64,000 nucleotides of DNA, taken from Lycium barbarum (Eukaryota > Streptophyta > Magnoliopsida > Solanales > Solanaceae). The stretch's first letter is position 1, and each line of letters opens with the position of its first letter. The translations under genes and the position numbers were made by a program. The notes below the pieces were generated by a model, which searched no databases, had not been told where the DNA came from, and saw only the letters and a program-made list of their open reading frames with translations. This document shows positions 22,713 to 34,299 of this stretch, one piece after another. The stretch is from the NCBI RefSeq assembly GCF_019175385.1, contig NC_083339.1, positions 76,714,307 through 76,778,306 of the forward strand, given 5' to 3'.

Positions 22713-22724
22713 GCTCTGATACCA
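22713..22724 (-). other. N5 primer-binding site (tRNA-iMet)
   Basis: Minus strand TGGTATCAGAGC, an exact match, four bases inside the LTR end at 22729. Confidence 0.9.
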
Positions 22725-22728
22725 CTTT

Positions 22729-25522
22729 TGTCACGACCCAACCCCGTGGGCCATGACTAGTGCCCGAGCTGGACACTCGTATATGTACCTGTTAGATATA
22801 GTTAGACTGAAACTAAAGACAATATGAAAACTTGCAAAAACATTAAAGGTTCATAACGTCATATATATCAAGATAACCTGTCTTCTGAGGAGTCACAACT
22901 AATCAAAACGTAATACGATACGCAAGCCGACAAGGCTGCCACTATAAACCAATATGATACGCAAGACGACAAGGCTGCCACTACAGACAGGAATATCCTT
23001 AGCAAATCATATAGACACAGCTGAACAGAACTTATATACAACCCACACATATGTCTACAGACCTCTAATAGTATCAATAGTGAAATATGACGGGACAGGG
23101 CCCCGCCGTACCCCTAGATAAACATATATATACATCAAAAGATCGGTACCAAAAGTCTATGCTCCGTAACAATGAAGCTTTCTAAGACAGCTGAGTAGAA
23201 ATCCTAAGCTGGAGGATCACCAAATCGAGTATTCGTACCTGCGGGCATGAAACGCAGTCCCCCGAAGAAAGGGGGTCAGTACGAGATATGTACTGAGTAT
23301 ATAAAGCATGAAATACAATAAAAAGGATCATGATTGAAATAGTGATTACAGGAGACAAGTATGACAATCCAGAAATGACTGTACCTTTGCCTTATGAAAT
23401 GAAATCATGCATAGCTATGTCATATACCATATCCGGCCCAATATGGACTCGGTGAATAAGTCGTATACATGTATACCATGCCTGGCCCATCCTGGGACCA
23501 GGTGCCATCATCACATCATCATATTATCATATATATATATATATACCGTACCCGGCCCTGTAGTGAGGGACTCAGTGAACAATGCAGTGAAACTGTACAC
23601 GAAAACATAGCCGGCCCGGGACTCGGTGAAAGATATATTACGGCATGCACGAGCAGAGTAGTGAGCAACCATATGCAAACTAAATCATTATCTGAGACTC
23701 AGTAGAATAAGTAGAATGAACTAACATTTGAGTATCAAAGTCGAAAGTCATGTCAAGTACCCTTGGAATGTCAATATGGATTATATCAAATGGAACCTCA
23801 GGAATCATAGACATGTATCAAGATAATATGAAATAGCTTACGAAAGTCAAGGACATTAGTCATCCTAGTGTCTCTAAGAATAGGAGCTTATACATTCGTC
23901 GTTTGTTCATTTCATATAAATCATGCCAAAAGAAAGAAAGGATAGCTTTACATACCTGTTATAGATCAACCGTAACCAAGCTTGCTTCGTCGCCCCTTTA
24001 ACCTATTAATACGAGAGTAACACTATTGTTAATAAACTACGACTTCCCAAGCTTATAAATCTACAACCAATCACTTATGGAAATCACTTTTTAGTTCACA
24101 CTTCTTGATTAGCATTTTGATTAGTTGAGAACTTAACGGAAATCGGGCAGCATTTCCTTTATATAACTCGCCTAACCCGAACTTCCAATTAATCTCCGAT
24201 TAGCACAGCAACACCAACAATAATGATAACAACCCAATAACTTCTCCTAATCTTTTTTTTCAATTCAAATCATTAACATCTAAGATTATACACCAAACAG
24301 ACCAACATACGCTCCTTATACGATATCTTATACGCTTCCTTGCTTCCAAATTTACGAGCCTTATCAACAACAACACGACAATAACATCAACCACCATCCA
24401 TGTACAATAAAACTACTTCAATATCATTAATAACAAGCTCGAAACAGTCCACCAAAACTACGACATCAAAAATACGATTTTCGATCTTTACTTCGCAAAA
24501 TACAAACACATGGAAAAGGCGTAATATTGCCATGAACAACAACACCTATACTTATCTATATCTATATTTCTAGCCTTTCAACATAAACAAATTACCTTCA
24601 AATACAATACCATAATAATGACAATACTAATCCACCTTAATCCACCATTTTTAATTTAGAACAACCCCAACACGGTCCAAACAGAACCTTAACATTAATG
24701 TGTACAATTCCTTCACTTTTAACACATATCCCATAATAAAAATAAAAATGACAACAATCAAACCCAATCTAATTGGAACAACTTCGATTCTGCCCACTTA
24801 CAACGCCAACATTAATCATGTAATTTTCTTACTTCCAATTTCGTCTACACAATTTAATCTCTCCATTACAACATCATTAACTCCAATTACATTACAAGAA
24901 AAAGAAATCTTACCTCAATTAAGTTAGGACAGATCCTACAATCACTTGCACAAATTGCACCACTTCTTCTTCCTCAATTCAATACCCTATGTTGCTGCCT
25001 CCTTGAACATGTAAAGCACCCTTGGAACTTAATAAACAATATATTTTTTTAAGGTGAACTGCCATGGCTGTTCTATGAACTTGCTTTCAAGAAATGAAGA
25101 TGAAGTTAGTGATTAATGAGTCATTACATGCAATTTACATGCACTCAGCCATGGTGACACATGTCCCACTATGGCATGTCATCACACATGCTCCAATCAT
25201 AATTTTCCACATTTTCGTGGGGCCCACCTAATAATTCTGATCATGGTTAATTCTAACCATGGTTAATTCTGATCATGGGGCCCACTTGATACACTAATTA
25301 GGCTTATTAATCATTAATCCCCACTTAATAATCTAATCATGGTTAGTTAATCCCTAATCTCCATTAATATTTCCACACTAATTGAAATTTACAAACAAAT
25401 TGTGCACTTATTAAAAATCGGGATTAAAAGGTCCTTGTCTCATATCTCAAAAATAATCTTGTCCTTAAACTTATGTCGATTAGCTTACGAATAATCCAAC
25501 GTACAAAATATGGGATATAACA
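22729..25522 (-). mobile_element. N5 5' LTR, complete, minus strand
   Basis: Minus strand from TGTTATATCCC (25522) to GGTCGTGACA (22729), 2794 bp. Both ends match the other Tekay-like LTRs. It contains the minus-strand GGTATGT box (23950-23956), hairpin repeats (about 23425-23625), a TA tract (23529-23545), the three-stem module and two copies of the U5 repeat (22925-22985). No coding content. Confidence 0.88.
23239..23296 (-). promoter_or_regulatory. Three-stem LTR module, copy 3 (minus)
   Basis: Minus strand: TCAGTAC with GTACTGA, CCCCC with GGGGG, and CTGCG with CGCAG, with TATATACTC upstream. The junction of stems 2 and 3 carries one G to A change. Confidence 0.6.
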
Positions 25523-26040
25523 CAAACGCAACCCCCCGAAGAAAGGGGGTTAGTACGGAATATGTACTGAGTATATAAAGCATGTAATACAATAAGGAAA
25601 ATCACAACTGCATAAACGATTACAGAAGGCAAGTATGATAATCAAAGATACCAATGCACCTGTGCCTTACGATATGAAAATCATGCATGTCTATATCATA
25701 TACCATATCCGGCCCATTATGGGACTCGGTGAATAAGTCATCATATACCATCCTCGGCGCCATAATCACATCATCATCATCATATCATATATATATATAT
25801 ATATATATATACCGTACCCGACCCTCTAGTGAGGGACTCGGTGAAAGTTATATTACGGCATGCACGAGCAGAGTAGTGAGCAACCATATGCAAACTATGT
25901 TATACCTGAGACTCAATAGAATATTCAAAACGGACTATCATTTGGAAATCAAGATAATAGTCATATCAAGTATCCTTCGAATGTCACTATGGAATATATC
26001 AAATAAAACTTCAGGAATCATAGACATGTATGAAGACATA
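25523..26040 (-). mobile_element. LTR fragment, minus strand
   Basis: Collinear with 23248-23820 of the N5 LTR: partial three-stem module (25526-25570, stem 3 cut by the junction), TATATACTC, hairpin repeats (25700-25850) with a TA tract (25787-25812). It is cut on the left by the N5 LTR edge and on the right by another LTR starting TGTCATGACC at 26041. Confidence 0.8.
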
Positions 26041-26470
26041 TGTCATGACCCAGCTAGGGGCCGTGACGGGTACCCGGGGCTGACCACCGAGCACCGCTCG
26101 TTCTACTACTCATCATACTCATTAAGCCTCCTTTTTCGTTCATAAACTCATAATCATAAGAAAATCATTTTCATTGAAGAACATAAATACTTTTATATAC
26201 ATAAGCCCTTTGGCTATCAAAAGATAATGTACACATATCTATGTATATACAGTAGTGACCTTGTGAGACCATATAACCCACACATACGTATCTACGAGCC
26301 TCTACTAGAGTACTAGACATATGGACGGGACAAGACCCCGTCGTACCCAAAATATTTATACATATGTATATACACAGAAGTATAAGCCCGATTAGCACCT
26401 CCGGAATAATGGAGTGCTTCTGCAAATCTGCTGATAACTCCTAAAGGTCTGCACCGTCTCCCTGTCTACA

Positions 26471-26527
26471 TGCGGGCATGAACACAGAGTCTAAAGAAAA
26501 CAGACGTCAGTACGAATATTGTACTGA
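26471..26527 (-). promoter_or_regulatory. Three-stem LTR module, divergent copy 4 (minus)
   Basis: Stem 1 TCAGTAC with GTACTGA is unchanged. Stem 2 is GTCT with AGAC instead of CCCCC with GGGGG, a compensated replacement. Stem 3 is reduced to TGTG with CGCA. Confidence 0.55.
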
Positions 26528-26734
26528 ATATGTAAGGCATGAATGAAACAAACATAATAGAGAAATCATAAGTCATGAGGTGAAGGCAAAACCTGCGCAA
26601 CCTTTAAGGGTGAATACATTTCATACATATATCACATATACATAATCGTCGCACATTAACCATCATAGCGTATACATTATCATGTCACATAATTCATCAT
26701 CGTAGTACCGTAACTTCTCATACACATAAAACAT

Positions 26735-26880
26735 TATCCGTATTCGGCCACGTGGTGGCTCGACAGTATCCGTATTCGGCCACGTGGTGGGTCGACAGTA
26801 TTCGTATTCGACCATGTAGTGGCTCGACAATATCACTTACACATCTTCCGTATTCGGCCACGTCGTGGCTCGACCACATC
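26735..26880 (-). repeat. 32-bp tandem array with G-boxes
   Basis: Four units of about 32 bp built on TATTCGGCCACGTGGTGGC; the fourth is separated by a short spacer. Two units carry a perfect CCACGTGG (26748-26755, 26780-26787); the others have CCATGTAG and CCACGTCG. GCCAC with GTGGC makes each unit a potential hairpin. The strand assignment follows the host LTR. Confidence 0.75.
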
Positions 26881-27938
26881 ACATACATCATAACAAGAAT
26901 CAGTACATCTCATCATCATCATTGTCATCATATATATATCATAAGATTATTGTAACCTTTCATTAATGCACACATTTAAATTTAAAGACAATCTATGAAA
27001 ATCACATTGTATTTGTAGCATGAATTTCGTATAATTATCATATGATAGTCTTTATAATCTTTGGGCTTAAGCTCATCGTTTCTATAGCATATCTCTTACC
27101 TTTATCTCACATGAAATCCTTTACGAACATAGACTCGTAGTTTCTCGAAACATTGGTCATAGGACATGCATTGAGGCTTATGAACAATATATAATAATGT
27201 CGGGGTGACGTAAGGTCGAGAGCCCCCACTTACATTATGAACGTTTATGAGTATCGTGCCTCGCCTTGAAGGAAATAGAGCATAAGGCGAGTGTTAACAA
27301 AGATAACATCATTAGCCTTATAGGAACATCATGCCACAATTTCTTGAATCGCTATACTCTAGCTCATTATCATCACCATCATATTCACATGTAATTCAAT
27401 ATATTGAAGGACTCATAGGCTTCGTTTTGTAGAAGGATTATATAAGACTTGAAGGATTCATGCCTTTTGAAAGAAAATATAAGCCTTCCATACCTTTTCT
27501 TTTAGCTATTCTACTGCTTCATCGTTCCTCTTCAATATTCGCGTCTTTACCTTCAAGAGAATTCGCATCAACGTCAGTTAATCGACTATAAGAACGCGTG
27601 ACTATTTTCTAGGGAAAATTGGAAAGCATTTCCTTTGTTGCTACTACTTTTCCCATGTTTCATTTCAACTACCAAACATTCACAACAACACTCACAATAT
27701 CGTATCAACAATCGTCATTTATCTACATTTACCACATTCCACCATTTTTCTCCAATTTCTCCACATTTACGGGTTTTAGCTCATCATCACATTTTCTCAT
27801 ACATCACACCTATTTTATGGTCTACACGTTATTTATAACATATTCGTACTCACAACACACTAACATTCATGGTTCAATTCAACTACCATTCACTCATGGC
27901 ACTATTCACTCATTTATGACTCATTTGCTATGCTTCTC

Positions 27939-28058
27939 ATGTTTTGTTTTTACAAGTTTTCATATTATAATTAGTTTCGGGTTGATTATAGCTAACAGGT
28001 ATGCATACGAGTGTCCAGCTCGGGCACTAGTCACGACCTGCGGGGTTGGGTCGTGACA
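27939..28058 (+). mobile_element. Tk8 LTR 3' remnant
   Basis: The last 120 bp of a plus-strand Tekay-like LTR, matching 13261-13377 and ending GGTCGTGACA. The rest of the LTR is lost at the junction with the minus-strand LTR. Confidence 0.8.
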
Positions 28059-28062
28059 AAAG

Positions 28063-28074
28063 TGGTATCAGAGC
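28063..28074 (+). other. Tk8 primer-binding site (tRNA-iMet)
   Basis: TGGTATCAGAGC, an exact match, four bases after the LTR end. Confidence 0.9.
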
Positions 28075-28117
28075 AGTTCGTCCTCGAAGTATCTATAGAC
28101 CGTGTCTAGTAGAGTCT

Positions 28118-28153
28118 TGTTTATCGGTGTGTTGTGCACTACATCTATAAACA
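28118..28153 (+). other. Kissing-loop candidate, Tk8
   Basis: Outer stem TGTTTAT with ATAAACA, inner GGTGTG with TACATC (C to T leaves a G-U pair), loop TTGTGCAC with palindromic GTGCAC. Confidence 0.6.
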
Positions 28154-28262
28154 GGAAGCTACAAGACATTTAGGATGTTGTCTTTCTTTCCTACTCTAGA
28201 TCGTGTGATAGAGCTATATTATCAGGATAATCCCTCCCTAACAGATTACTATGTTTACAGCT

Positions 28263-29194
28263 ATGCCTCCAAGGAAAGCGACAGCTGCCCAGAAGGGAAA
28301 ATCGGTAGCAGGAGACACCAGCCAGACTCAGAGAGTTACTAGGGCCCATGCCCAGTCTATGCCCGAGATTATACTTCAGACGGCGAGTTCTGCTACACCG
28401 CCATCTCCAGTGGAACTTAGAGCGGCAACAACTTCAGATCAGGGAGCGGCTCCACCGCCAGCTCCCGAGGCTCTAGTACTCGAGCCTCCAGCTCCTCAGC
28501 CAGGGGCGGAGGATAGGGCTATGAGAGATACGGTTCAGTTGCTGACTAGACTAGTGGCAGGGCAGGCTCGCAGGCATGGACTAGGAGTTGACCATGCAGA
28601 TAGACATGACAGTTTGAGGGCTCGTGACTTCTTAAGTTATAATCCTCCAGAGTTTTTCGGGTCAAAGCCCGAGGATGATCCGCAGGAGTTTGTTCGGCAG
28701 ATGCAGCGGACATTGAGGATAATCAAGGCTTCTGAGACTGAGTCTGTTGAGTTGGCTTCGTATCGATTGCAAGATGTAGCTGTTAATTGGTATGAGTCGT
28801 GGGAGTTATCTAGGGGCGAGACTGCTCCTCCAGCGGTATGGGATGAGTTTGTGGAGGATTTCCTTGGCCATTTTCTGCCCCAGAGATGAGACGGGCCAGA
28901 GTTGATAGATTCTTACACCTGAGGCAGAGTGGCAGGAGCGTTCGAGATTATAGTCTTGAGTTTGATTCGTTGGCCAGATATGCGCCTACTATTGTAGCTG
29001 ATATGGCTGATCGAGTACATCGTTATGTGATGGGGCTGGATCGTTACTTGATTGATAGTTGTATAGTAATAGATTCTCAGCCAGGTATGGATATTGCTCG
29101 GGTACAGGCATATGCACAGGGGGTAGAGGATCGACACAGAGGACGTCAGCCAGATAGAGATTATGATAGTAACAATAAATAATAGATATCCCTT
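28263..29194 (+). pseudogene. Tk8 gag fused to RT scrap by deletion
   Basis: The gag starts at ATGCCTCCAAGG after an acceptor-like TTTACAG and has no stop for the first 200 codons: linker, FFGSKPEDDPQEF and WYESWELSRGE. A one-base deletion near 28880 shifts the frame; the Gag core continues in the next frame to DRDYD at 29166. There the sequence jumps from gag to RT: GATAG joins TAACAATAAA, which encodes VTIKNRYP in Tk3. Relative to Tk3 about 1,313 nt (14490-15802) are absent, with AG shared at the join. Tk9 then interrupts at 29195. Confidence 0.88.
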
Positions 29195-29640
29195 TGTCAC
29201 GACCCGTCTAGAGGGCCGCGACGAGCGCCCGGTGCTAGCTCACTCGGGCACCCCTTAACTTACACTTAAGCTTACATCTAGGTGAGCCACATAATTAAAC
29301 ACATAATTTTACTCATTCATCATGCTAGTCCCATTGGACGACAATTCCTTTATATCATAATTGGCACATATGCCACGTCAACGTACATGAGCCAACAAGG
29401 CAGTCAAAATGACATACAAAATATAGGCCGACAAGGCCAGACATATCTAAGCATATACACCTGACTACGAGCCTCTAAGAAGAGTATAACATATCACATG
29501 GGCGGGACAGGACCCCGCTATGCCCATAATTATATACATAAAAGAATGAGTACCTAAAAGCTATGGCTCCGAATGAAATGGAGCTCTGCTATGTAATATC
29601 TGAGAAAGCAGCTATGGATCAATCCTGTCTCTCTGTGCAC

Positions 29641-29698
29641 CTGCGGGCATGACGCATCATCCACAAACAAAAGGACGTCAGTACGAAGAATGTACTGA
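29641..29698 (-). promoter_or_regulatory. Three-stem LTR module, copy 5 (minus)
   Basis: Stem 1 TCAGTAC with GTACTGA; stem 2 of the CGTCC/GGACG type, partly decayed here (GTCC with GGAT); stem 3 shortened to TGCG with CGCA. Confidence 0.55.
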
Positions 29699-30200
29699 GT
29701 ATGTAAAGCATGATCAATATCAACATAGAAGCATAAATAGCAACATAAGAAATAGCATAGAATGGGAGATGGCAATATCATCGTCATATGCACTTACTTG
29801 TCTTTCTTAGGAACTTTCCATTTCTAATACGTGTTTGTGTACATACAACATTATCCGCATTCATAATAGTACCCGTACCATATTTGTGCTCGTATTCGTA
29901 TACATGCCCCTTATTCACATTCATATACATAGTCAAATCATATTCGTATTAATATCATATACATAACATTTACATAGCATACCCGACCACGTAGGATCGG
30001 TGTTTCATACATACTTGGCCGACCAAGGCTTCAGGGTTACATCTACCTGGCCCTACCAAGGCGTCCGGGTCATATCTACCTAGCCCTACCAAGGCGTCAG
30101 GGTTATCCGTACCATCTGCAGAGGTGTGCGCGCGTTACGTAATCATATACATACTTATTTACATATATTACCCGGCCTCATAAGCTCGGGGTTCCATAAT

Positions 30201-30205
30201 AGTCA
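30201..30205. repeat. N10 target-site duplication, left
   Basis: AGTCA directly before TGTTATAGCC, repeated at 39342-39346 directly after the other end. The surrounding Tk9 LTR sequence becomes continuous when N10 and one copy are removed. Confidence 0.92.
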
Positions 30206-30338
30206 TGTTATAGCCCGTATCTTGTGTGTTTGGAAATTCCAAAGTCATCGTGGAAAGTTAAGGGCGAGACCATTTTCAAAAATTATTTTAATGTACAAGT
30301 TGGTTATGGATATTATTTATGAAGATTATTATATGGAA

Positions 30339-31776
30339 CCGAATCTCTCCGAAACTTTCGTAGATGGCTTTATGGAGCCTAAAGTCTGTGATTTGTGTCC
30401 GCCGCCTCGATTTGACTCAAGGTGGGCCCGCAAGCCCCGAGGCTTCCCTTATTTGGTTTGTTTGACTCATTTCCGTCCGATATGAAAAGTGATCGTTTGC
30501 CTAGGACTCAAAGGTCCGTTTGAAATTTCCTATACCATTATTGAACGTTTTGCACTATGAATGATATTAGATTTTCGGAAAATGACCTGTGAATTGTTTT
30601 TCAAAGGTTTTGCAGTTTGGAACTTCGTAACTTCTATACATTAATTTTGATCGACCTGACTCCTACTCCGAGCCTTCTGGCGTCGGTATATGCCTATATG
30701 TAATTATGTGTCGAGTCCTGTAAATTATTTTAATATGCATATGGTCTCTGCACTACTCCGTTCGTGCCATTCGTTATGATTTCGTTCGTCGGTACCCGGG
30801 TCGGCTTTGTGATCGTGCGCGCTATACCATATTCGGAAGTATGATGTGTTACGGTTTCCGAGGCCTTGCCATAGGGCCGGTTACCGTCTATGGAGTTATG
30901 ATGTGATATGGAATTTGATATGTTCTGATGATGTGATATGTGTGTGATACGATTTGTCTGGAGACTGTACGGAGATTTGAAAACTTCTGGAGTATGATGT
31001 GTTGTGGCACCAGCGTCGGGGGTGACCACGTTCCTAAGCCCTATACATGATTTTTATTTGCATTTGTACATTTATCTTCCGTACAGGTTTGATTTGCTAC
31101 TTTGACGTTTGTGTTTGTTCTTTCTGACTCCAGTTATGATTGTGATTTCTGTACCTTCTGCTTTACATACTCAGTACTTCTCCCGTACTGACCCCCTGTT
31201 CTTCGGGGGGCTGCGTTTCATGCCCGCAGGTACAGAAGCTCGTTTGGGTGATCCTCCGGTTTAGGCTACCTATTCTGCTATTTTGGAGAGCTCCCCTTGA
31301 TCCGGAGCTTAACTTTTGGTACATATCTTTTGCTGTGTGTGTTTCTGTACATTTGTGGCTGTGTGGGTACGGCGGGGCCCTGTCCCGTCATATGTTCGTA
31401 TGTTCTGTTTTGTTTTAGAGGCCTGTAGTCATATTTGTGGGTCGTGGATCTGGTGTGTTTGTATGTGAATCTGGTTTGCGTTCTTAAGCGGCCCGTATGC
31501 TACTATGGCCAAGACGGCCCATGAGTTTGTACGTGTGTGTGTGCATTTGGGCGATGTATATTCCGCCACCTTTCTGATTTTGATATGACCGTTCTGCACG
31601 GGCGACCGCTTAAGATAAGTGTTCGATCAATGTTTGTGTGACGTCTGCTATTAGTTTTCAGTTCGAACAACGTATGATAAGTCTGAATGAGTCTGAATAT
31701 GATGATCTGGTTTGTGAGTCTGTTTGGGGTGCCTAAGTAGGGTGCCAGTCGCGGCCCACGGGGTTGGGTCGTGACA
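30339..31776 (+). mobile_element. Foreign LTR fragment inside N10 5' LTR
   Basis: It ends in a complete Tekay-like LTR terminus (GGGTTGGGTCGTGACA) at 31776 and carries its own three-stem module (31171-31229) and hairpin units, but has no TGTTA start. Best explained as an LTR inserted into the N10 LTR, then trimmed by a deletion that also removed host sequence. Confidence 0.8.
31171..31229 (+). promoter_or_regulatory. Three-stem LTR module, copy 6
   Basis: TCAGTAC with GTACTGA; CCCCC with GGGGG around an 8-nt loop; CTGCG with CGCAG; GCAGGTAC at the end. TACATACTC upstream in place of TATATACTC. Confidence 0.6.
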
Positions 31777-33772
31777 GAACTAATCTTCCTTTATGTGTTA
31801 TGGATGCTTGGTACATGTTGTGATATGGAGAAATGCATGAAAAACATGAAATCAATGATGTTGAAGTGTGGCCGTGCATGTATGGTATTGGCCGTGTGTT
31901 GTGTGGTGTTGTGTTGTGTTGGAATGATTTTATGTAGTATGTTGTTTGTTGTTATAATGTATAAAAAGGATGAGAATTCATAGAAATATGCATGAAGTGC
32001 ATGTAGCATGTTGGTTGTCATTGGAATATTAAGAAATGAATGAAAAAAATTTATGGAAATATGCATGGAAGTGGTGATGATAGAATGTGATGAATTAGTT
32101 TTATTTAGCAATTGGATTGTTATGGATTATGTGATATAGAATGAAGGTTGTTATTAAATTAAGTGTACATGAATTATGATGACGTGCATGGTTGTTGTTG
32201 AATTGGAAGGTTTCGGTAAAGTAATATGTTGATTGTGTTGTTGAAAGATTGTGTGAATGGAATCGGATTGAGTTGGATATTGAAATGTTGCTAGAAAAAT
32301 TGTTGGTATTGTTGATTGTTTGGCCGGGTTGAATTCCCGGATTGTTGTTGATTGAAATTGGCCAAGATAGATTCTTGGGGACGATGTATTTACAGGGGAA
32401 ATGCTGCCGAACTTTCGGTAGACAAATGTTGCCTTAAGATTCCACTTCTAAATGTTCTAATTAAGGTTTGGTAAATGTGACCAAATTGTAGATTTTGGCG
32501 GATTTGGAACGTGAATTTGGAGTCGCATAAGAAGCAGAAAAGATATGTAAGGCTTCACCCTTCTTTCTATGGCATGTCTTAGACGGAATATGTTGGATAT
32601 GAGCCTCGGGAATAACTCTACCCTCCGGAATCCGCGCATAAAGTTTTCTCTTTTTCAATCAGTAGAATTGAACAAAAAAGTGTGCAAAATGTTGGAAGAA
32701 TTTCCTAAACCTCTAGAACTCGCATAAATAGGACCCGACTACCCTAAAACCCTCACAAGTAACGCCATGACATGTAACATATGTAAATTTGGTACGCCGC
32801 CTCATTTGACCCGAGGTGGGCCCATGGTCCCCGGAGTTTCCTTATTGTTCCGTTTGATTTATTTTGAAGCAGAATCCAAAGAAACCCTTGATCCGTATTC
32901 CGTTCACCAAATGACAAGTACTGTAACTATGCTAACGAAGATACTCCTATGATGACAATGATAATGATGATGTTGAGAAAGAGAATATGCCTACGATAAG
33001 TACGACAAGAATGATTCCATGACTAAGAGTCTTGAGCTAAGAGTCCTATATGAATATGAAAGTGTTATACTAGTTCTTGAACCTCAATTCTATTCCTTAG
33101 CTATGACACTAGTTTCTAAAAGACTTCAAAGCATATTAGTTGGCGGTTATAATGTCCATGATTTCATTCTATGCTCTCTCTTAAGGCTATTTTCCGTTGG
33201 TAGTCTCGCCTTAAAATACTCGTTCCTTCAAGGTGAGACAAAGTGACCATGATTATTCCATAATGTAATCGGAGGTCACCGACCTTACGTCACTCCGATG
33301 GACACATGACCTTCTTTGGGTTCTCATGCATGCCAATTGTATGACATATGTATATGAATGTGAATATGTATATGAGGAAAAGGGGAAGGGCCACTGTTAC
33401 ATCACCACCTGATTCAGCTGGATTTCGTCCCGGACGCGGGATATGGGAGAGCCGGATACGGCGTCTGTATATGTTATATATATTTATATATGATATGTTG
33501 GGACACTGTTGGGGAGGGGGGTGGGAGAGCCGATGTACTCGGCGTCTGTAAATGTGAATAAAGGATACCATTTTCTTAATCGTTCTGTTTTCTGTACATG
33601 TAAATAAGAAGTATTGTTTTCTGGAAAAAAAGACTAAGCATGCATGGCATCTGCCTGAAAGGCATTCATATGTACAGGTTATTTTCTGTCCCAAGATAAG
33701 CTCCATATGTCTACTCCGTTATTATTCATACTGTATATTCCTTTATTATGTCACTATTCATGCCTTACATAC

Positions 33773-33829
33773 TCAGTACATTACTCGTACTGACCCCCCT
33801 TCTTCGGGGGCTGCGTTCATGCCACGCAG
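33773..33829 (+). promoter_or_regulatory. Three-stem LTR module, copy 7
   Basis: N10 version: TCAGTAC with GTACTGA, CCCCC with GGGGG, CTGCG with CGCAG around a slightly different loop (TTCATGCCA). Confidence 0.6.
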
Positions 33830-34201
33830 GTACACCAGATGAGCCACAGCTATCATAGAAGATGTTCCAGCGGAGTTGGCAGGCTCCACTTGTTCTGGAG
33901 TGCTGCCGAGTCAGAGTGTTTGAGCCATGATGTGTGTTTGATGTTAGAGACTTTGCAGACAGAGTCGTGGGTATAGAGTGTCGATAATATGTTGTATCAT
34001 AAAGTCCATGTGATTGCAGATTCTGTTTGACTTGAGTACGATGGAAAAAAAAATCTCTTGAAAGTTTTACTATGTTTTCCATTTTTATTGATATAAGAGT
34101 CTAAGAAAGTTAAGTATGTAACAAGAGTCAGCGGATTCGCTCGGCTCCAGATATGGGGTCGGGTGCCCATCCCACCCTAGTAAGGTCGGGGTGTGACAAA
34201 G

Positions 34202-34213
34202 TGGTATCAGAGC
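34202..34213 (+). other. N10 primer-binding site (tRNA-iMet)
   Basis: TGGTATCAGAGC, an exact match, two bases after the LTR end. Confidence 0.92.
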
Positions 34214-34259
34214 AGGTCGGTCTAAGGGGTTGTCTGCAAAGTCGTGTCCGGTAGAGTCC

Positions 34260-34295
34260 TGTTTATGGGTGTGAAGCCGGCCACATTTATAAACA
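34260..34295 (+). other. Kissing-loop candidate, N10
   Basis: Outer stem TGTTTAT with ATAAACA (perfect), inner GGTGTG with CACATT (two G-U), loop AAGCCGGC. The hexamer GCCGGC is palindromic but different from GTGCAC and GCGCGC in the relatives. Confidence 0.65.
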
Positions 34296-34299
34296 GGAG

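Larger units (their letters stand above)
19386..22728 (-). mobile_element. N5 interior: non-coding element, minus strand
   Basis: Read on the minus strand this follows the N5 LTR, PBS and kissing-loop candidate and extends about 3.3 kb without any recognisable gag or pol. The part 20060-22545 is the reverse-complement relative of N11 44500-46886; the last 670 bp (19386-20060) has no counterpart in the window. Near 22520, on the minus strand, a branch-like CTGAC plus TTTGATTTCAG acceptor is followed about 27 nt later by a GGTAAAT donor-like site, as in N10 and N11. The ORFs at 19930-20395 are chance. Confidence 0.7.
26041..27938 (-). mobile_element. LTR of a divergent Tekay-like element, minus strand
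   Basis: It begins TGTCATGACCC, the reverse complement of an LTR 3' end, and keeps the module order (three-stem module 26471-26527, G-box repeat array, donor-like sites, CATTTCC segment near 27630). The 5' end on the minus strand is lost where a plus-strand LTR fragment starts near 27939. No coding content. Confidence 0.7.
29195..30205 (-). mobile_element. Tk9 3' LTR, part 1 (minus)
   Basis: Begins TGTCACGACCCGTC, the reverse complement of the LTR end, and continues after the N10 insertion at 39347. It contains the three-stem module at 29641-29698 and hairpin units with CTTGG with CCAAG and CCTGG with CCAAGG type pairing near 30020-30100. The equivalent Tk12 LTR (46887-53098) confirms that the parts join. 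Confidence 0.85.
30206..34199 (+). mobile_element. N10 5' LTR, composite
   Basis: Starts TGTTATAGCC and ends GGGTGTGACA. Compared with the 3' LTR, 558 bp (36352-36909) are missing after 30338 and 1,438 bp of a different LTR (30339-31776) are present. From 31777 onward it again matches the 3' LTR. Hairpin units lie at 33451-33462 (GCCG, GATA, CGGC) and 33529-33543 (GCCGA with TCGGC). Confidence 0.9.

Noticed and set aside
26735..26880. Possible CRISPR array
   Set aside because: Units are imperfect, spacing is uneven, there are no unique spacers of constant length, and the context is a plant LTR.
31771..31983. 70-codon Cys/Met-rich ORF, also at 36928-37116
   Set aside because: Both copies are the same LTR segment of N10; the repeat explains the conservation and no domain is visible.
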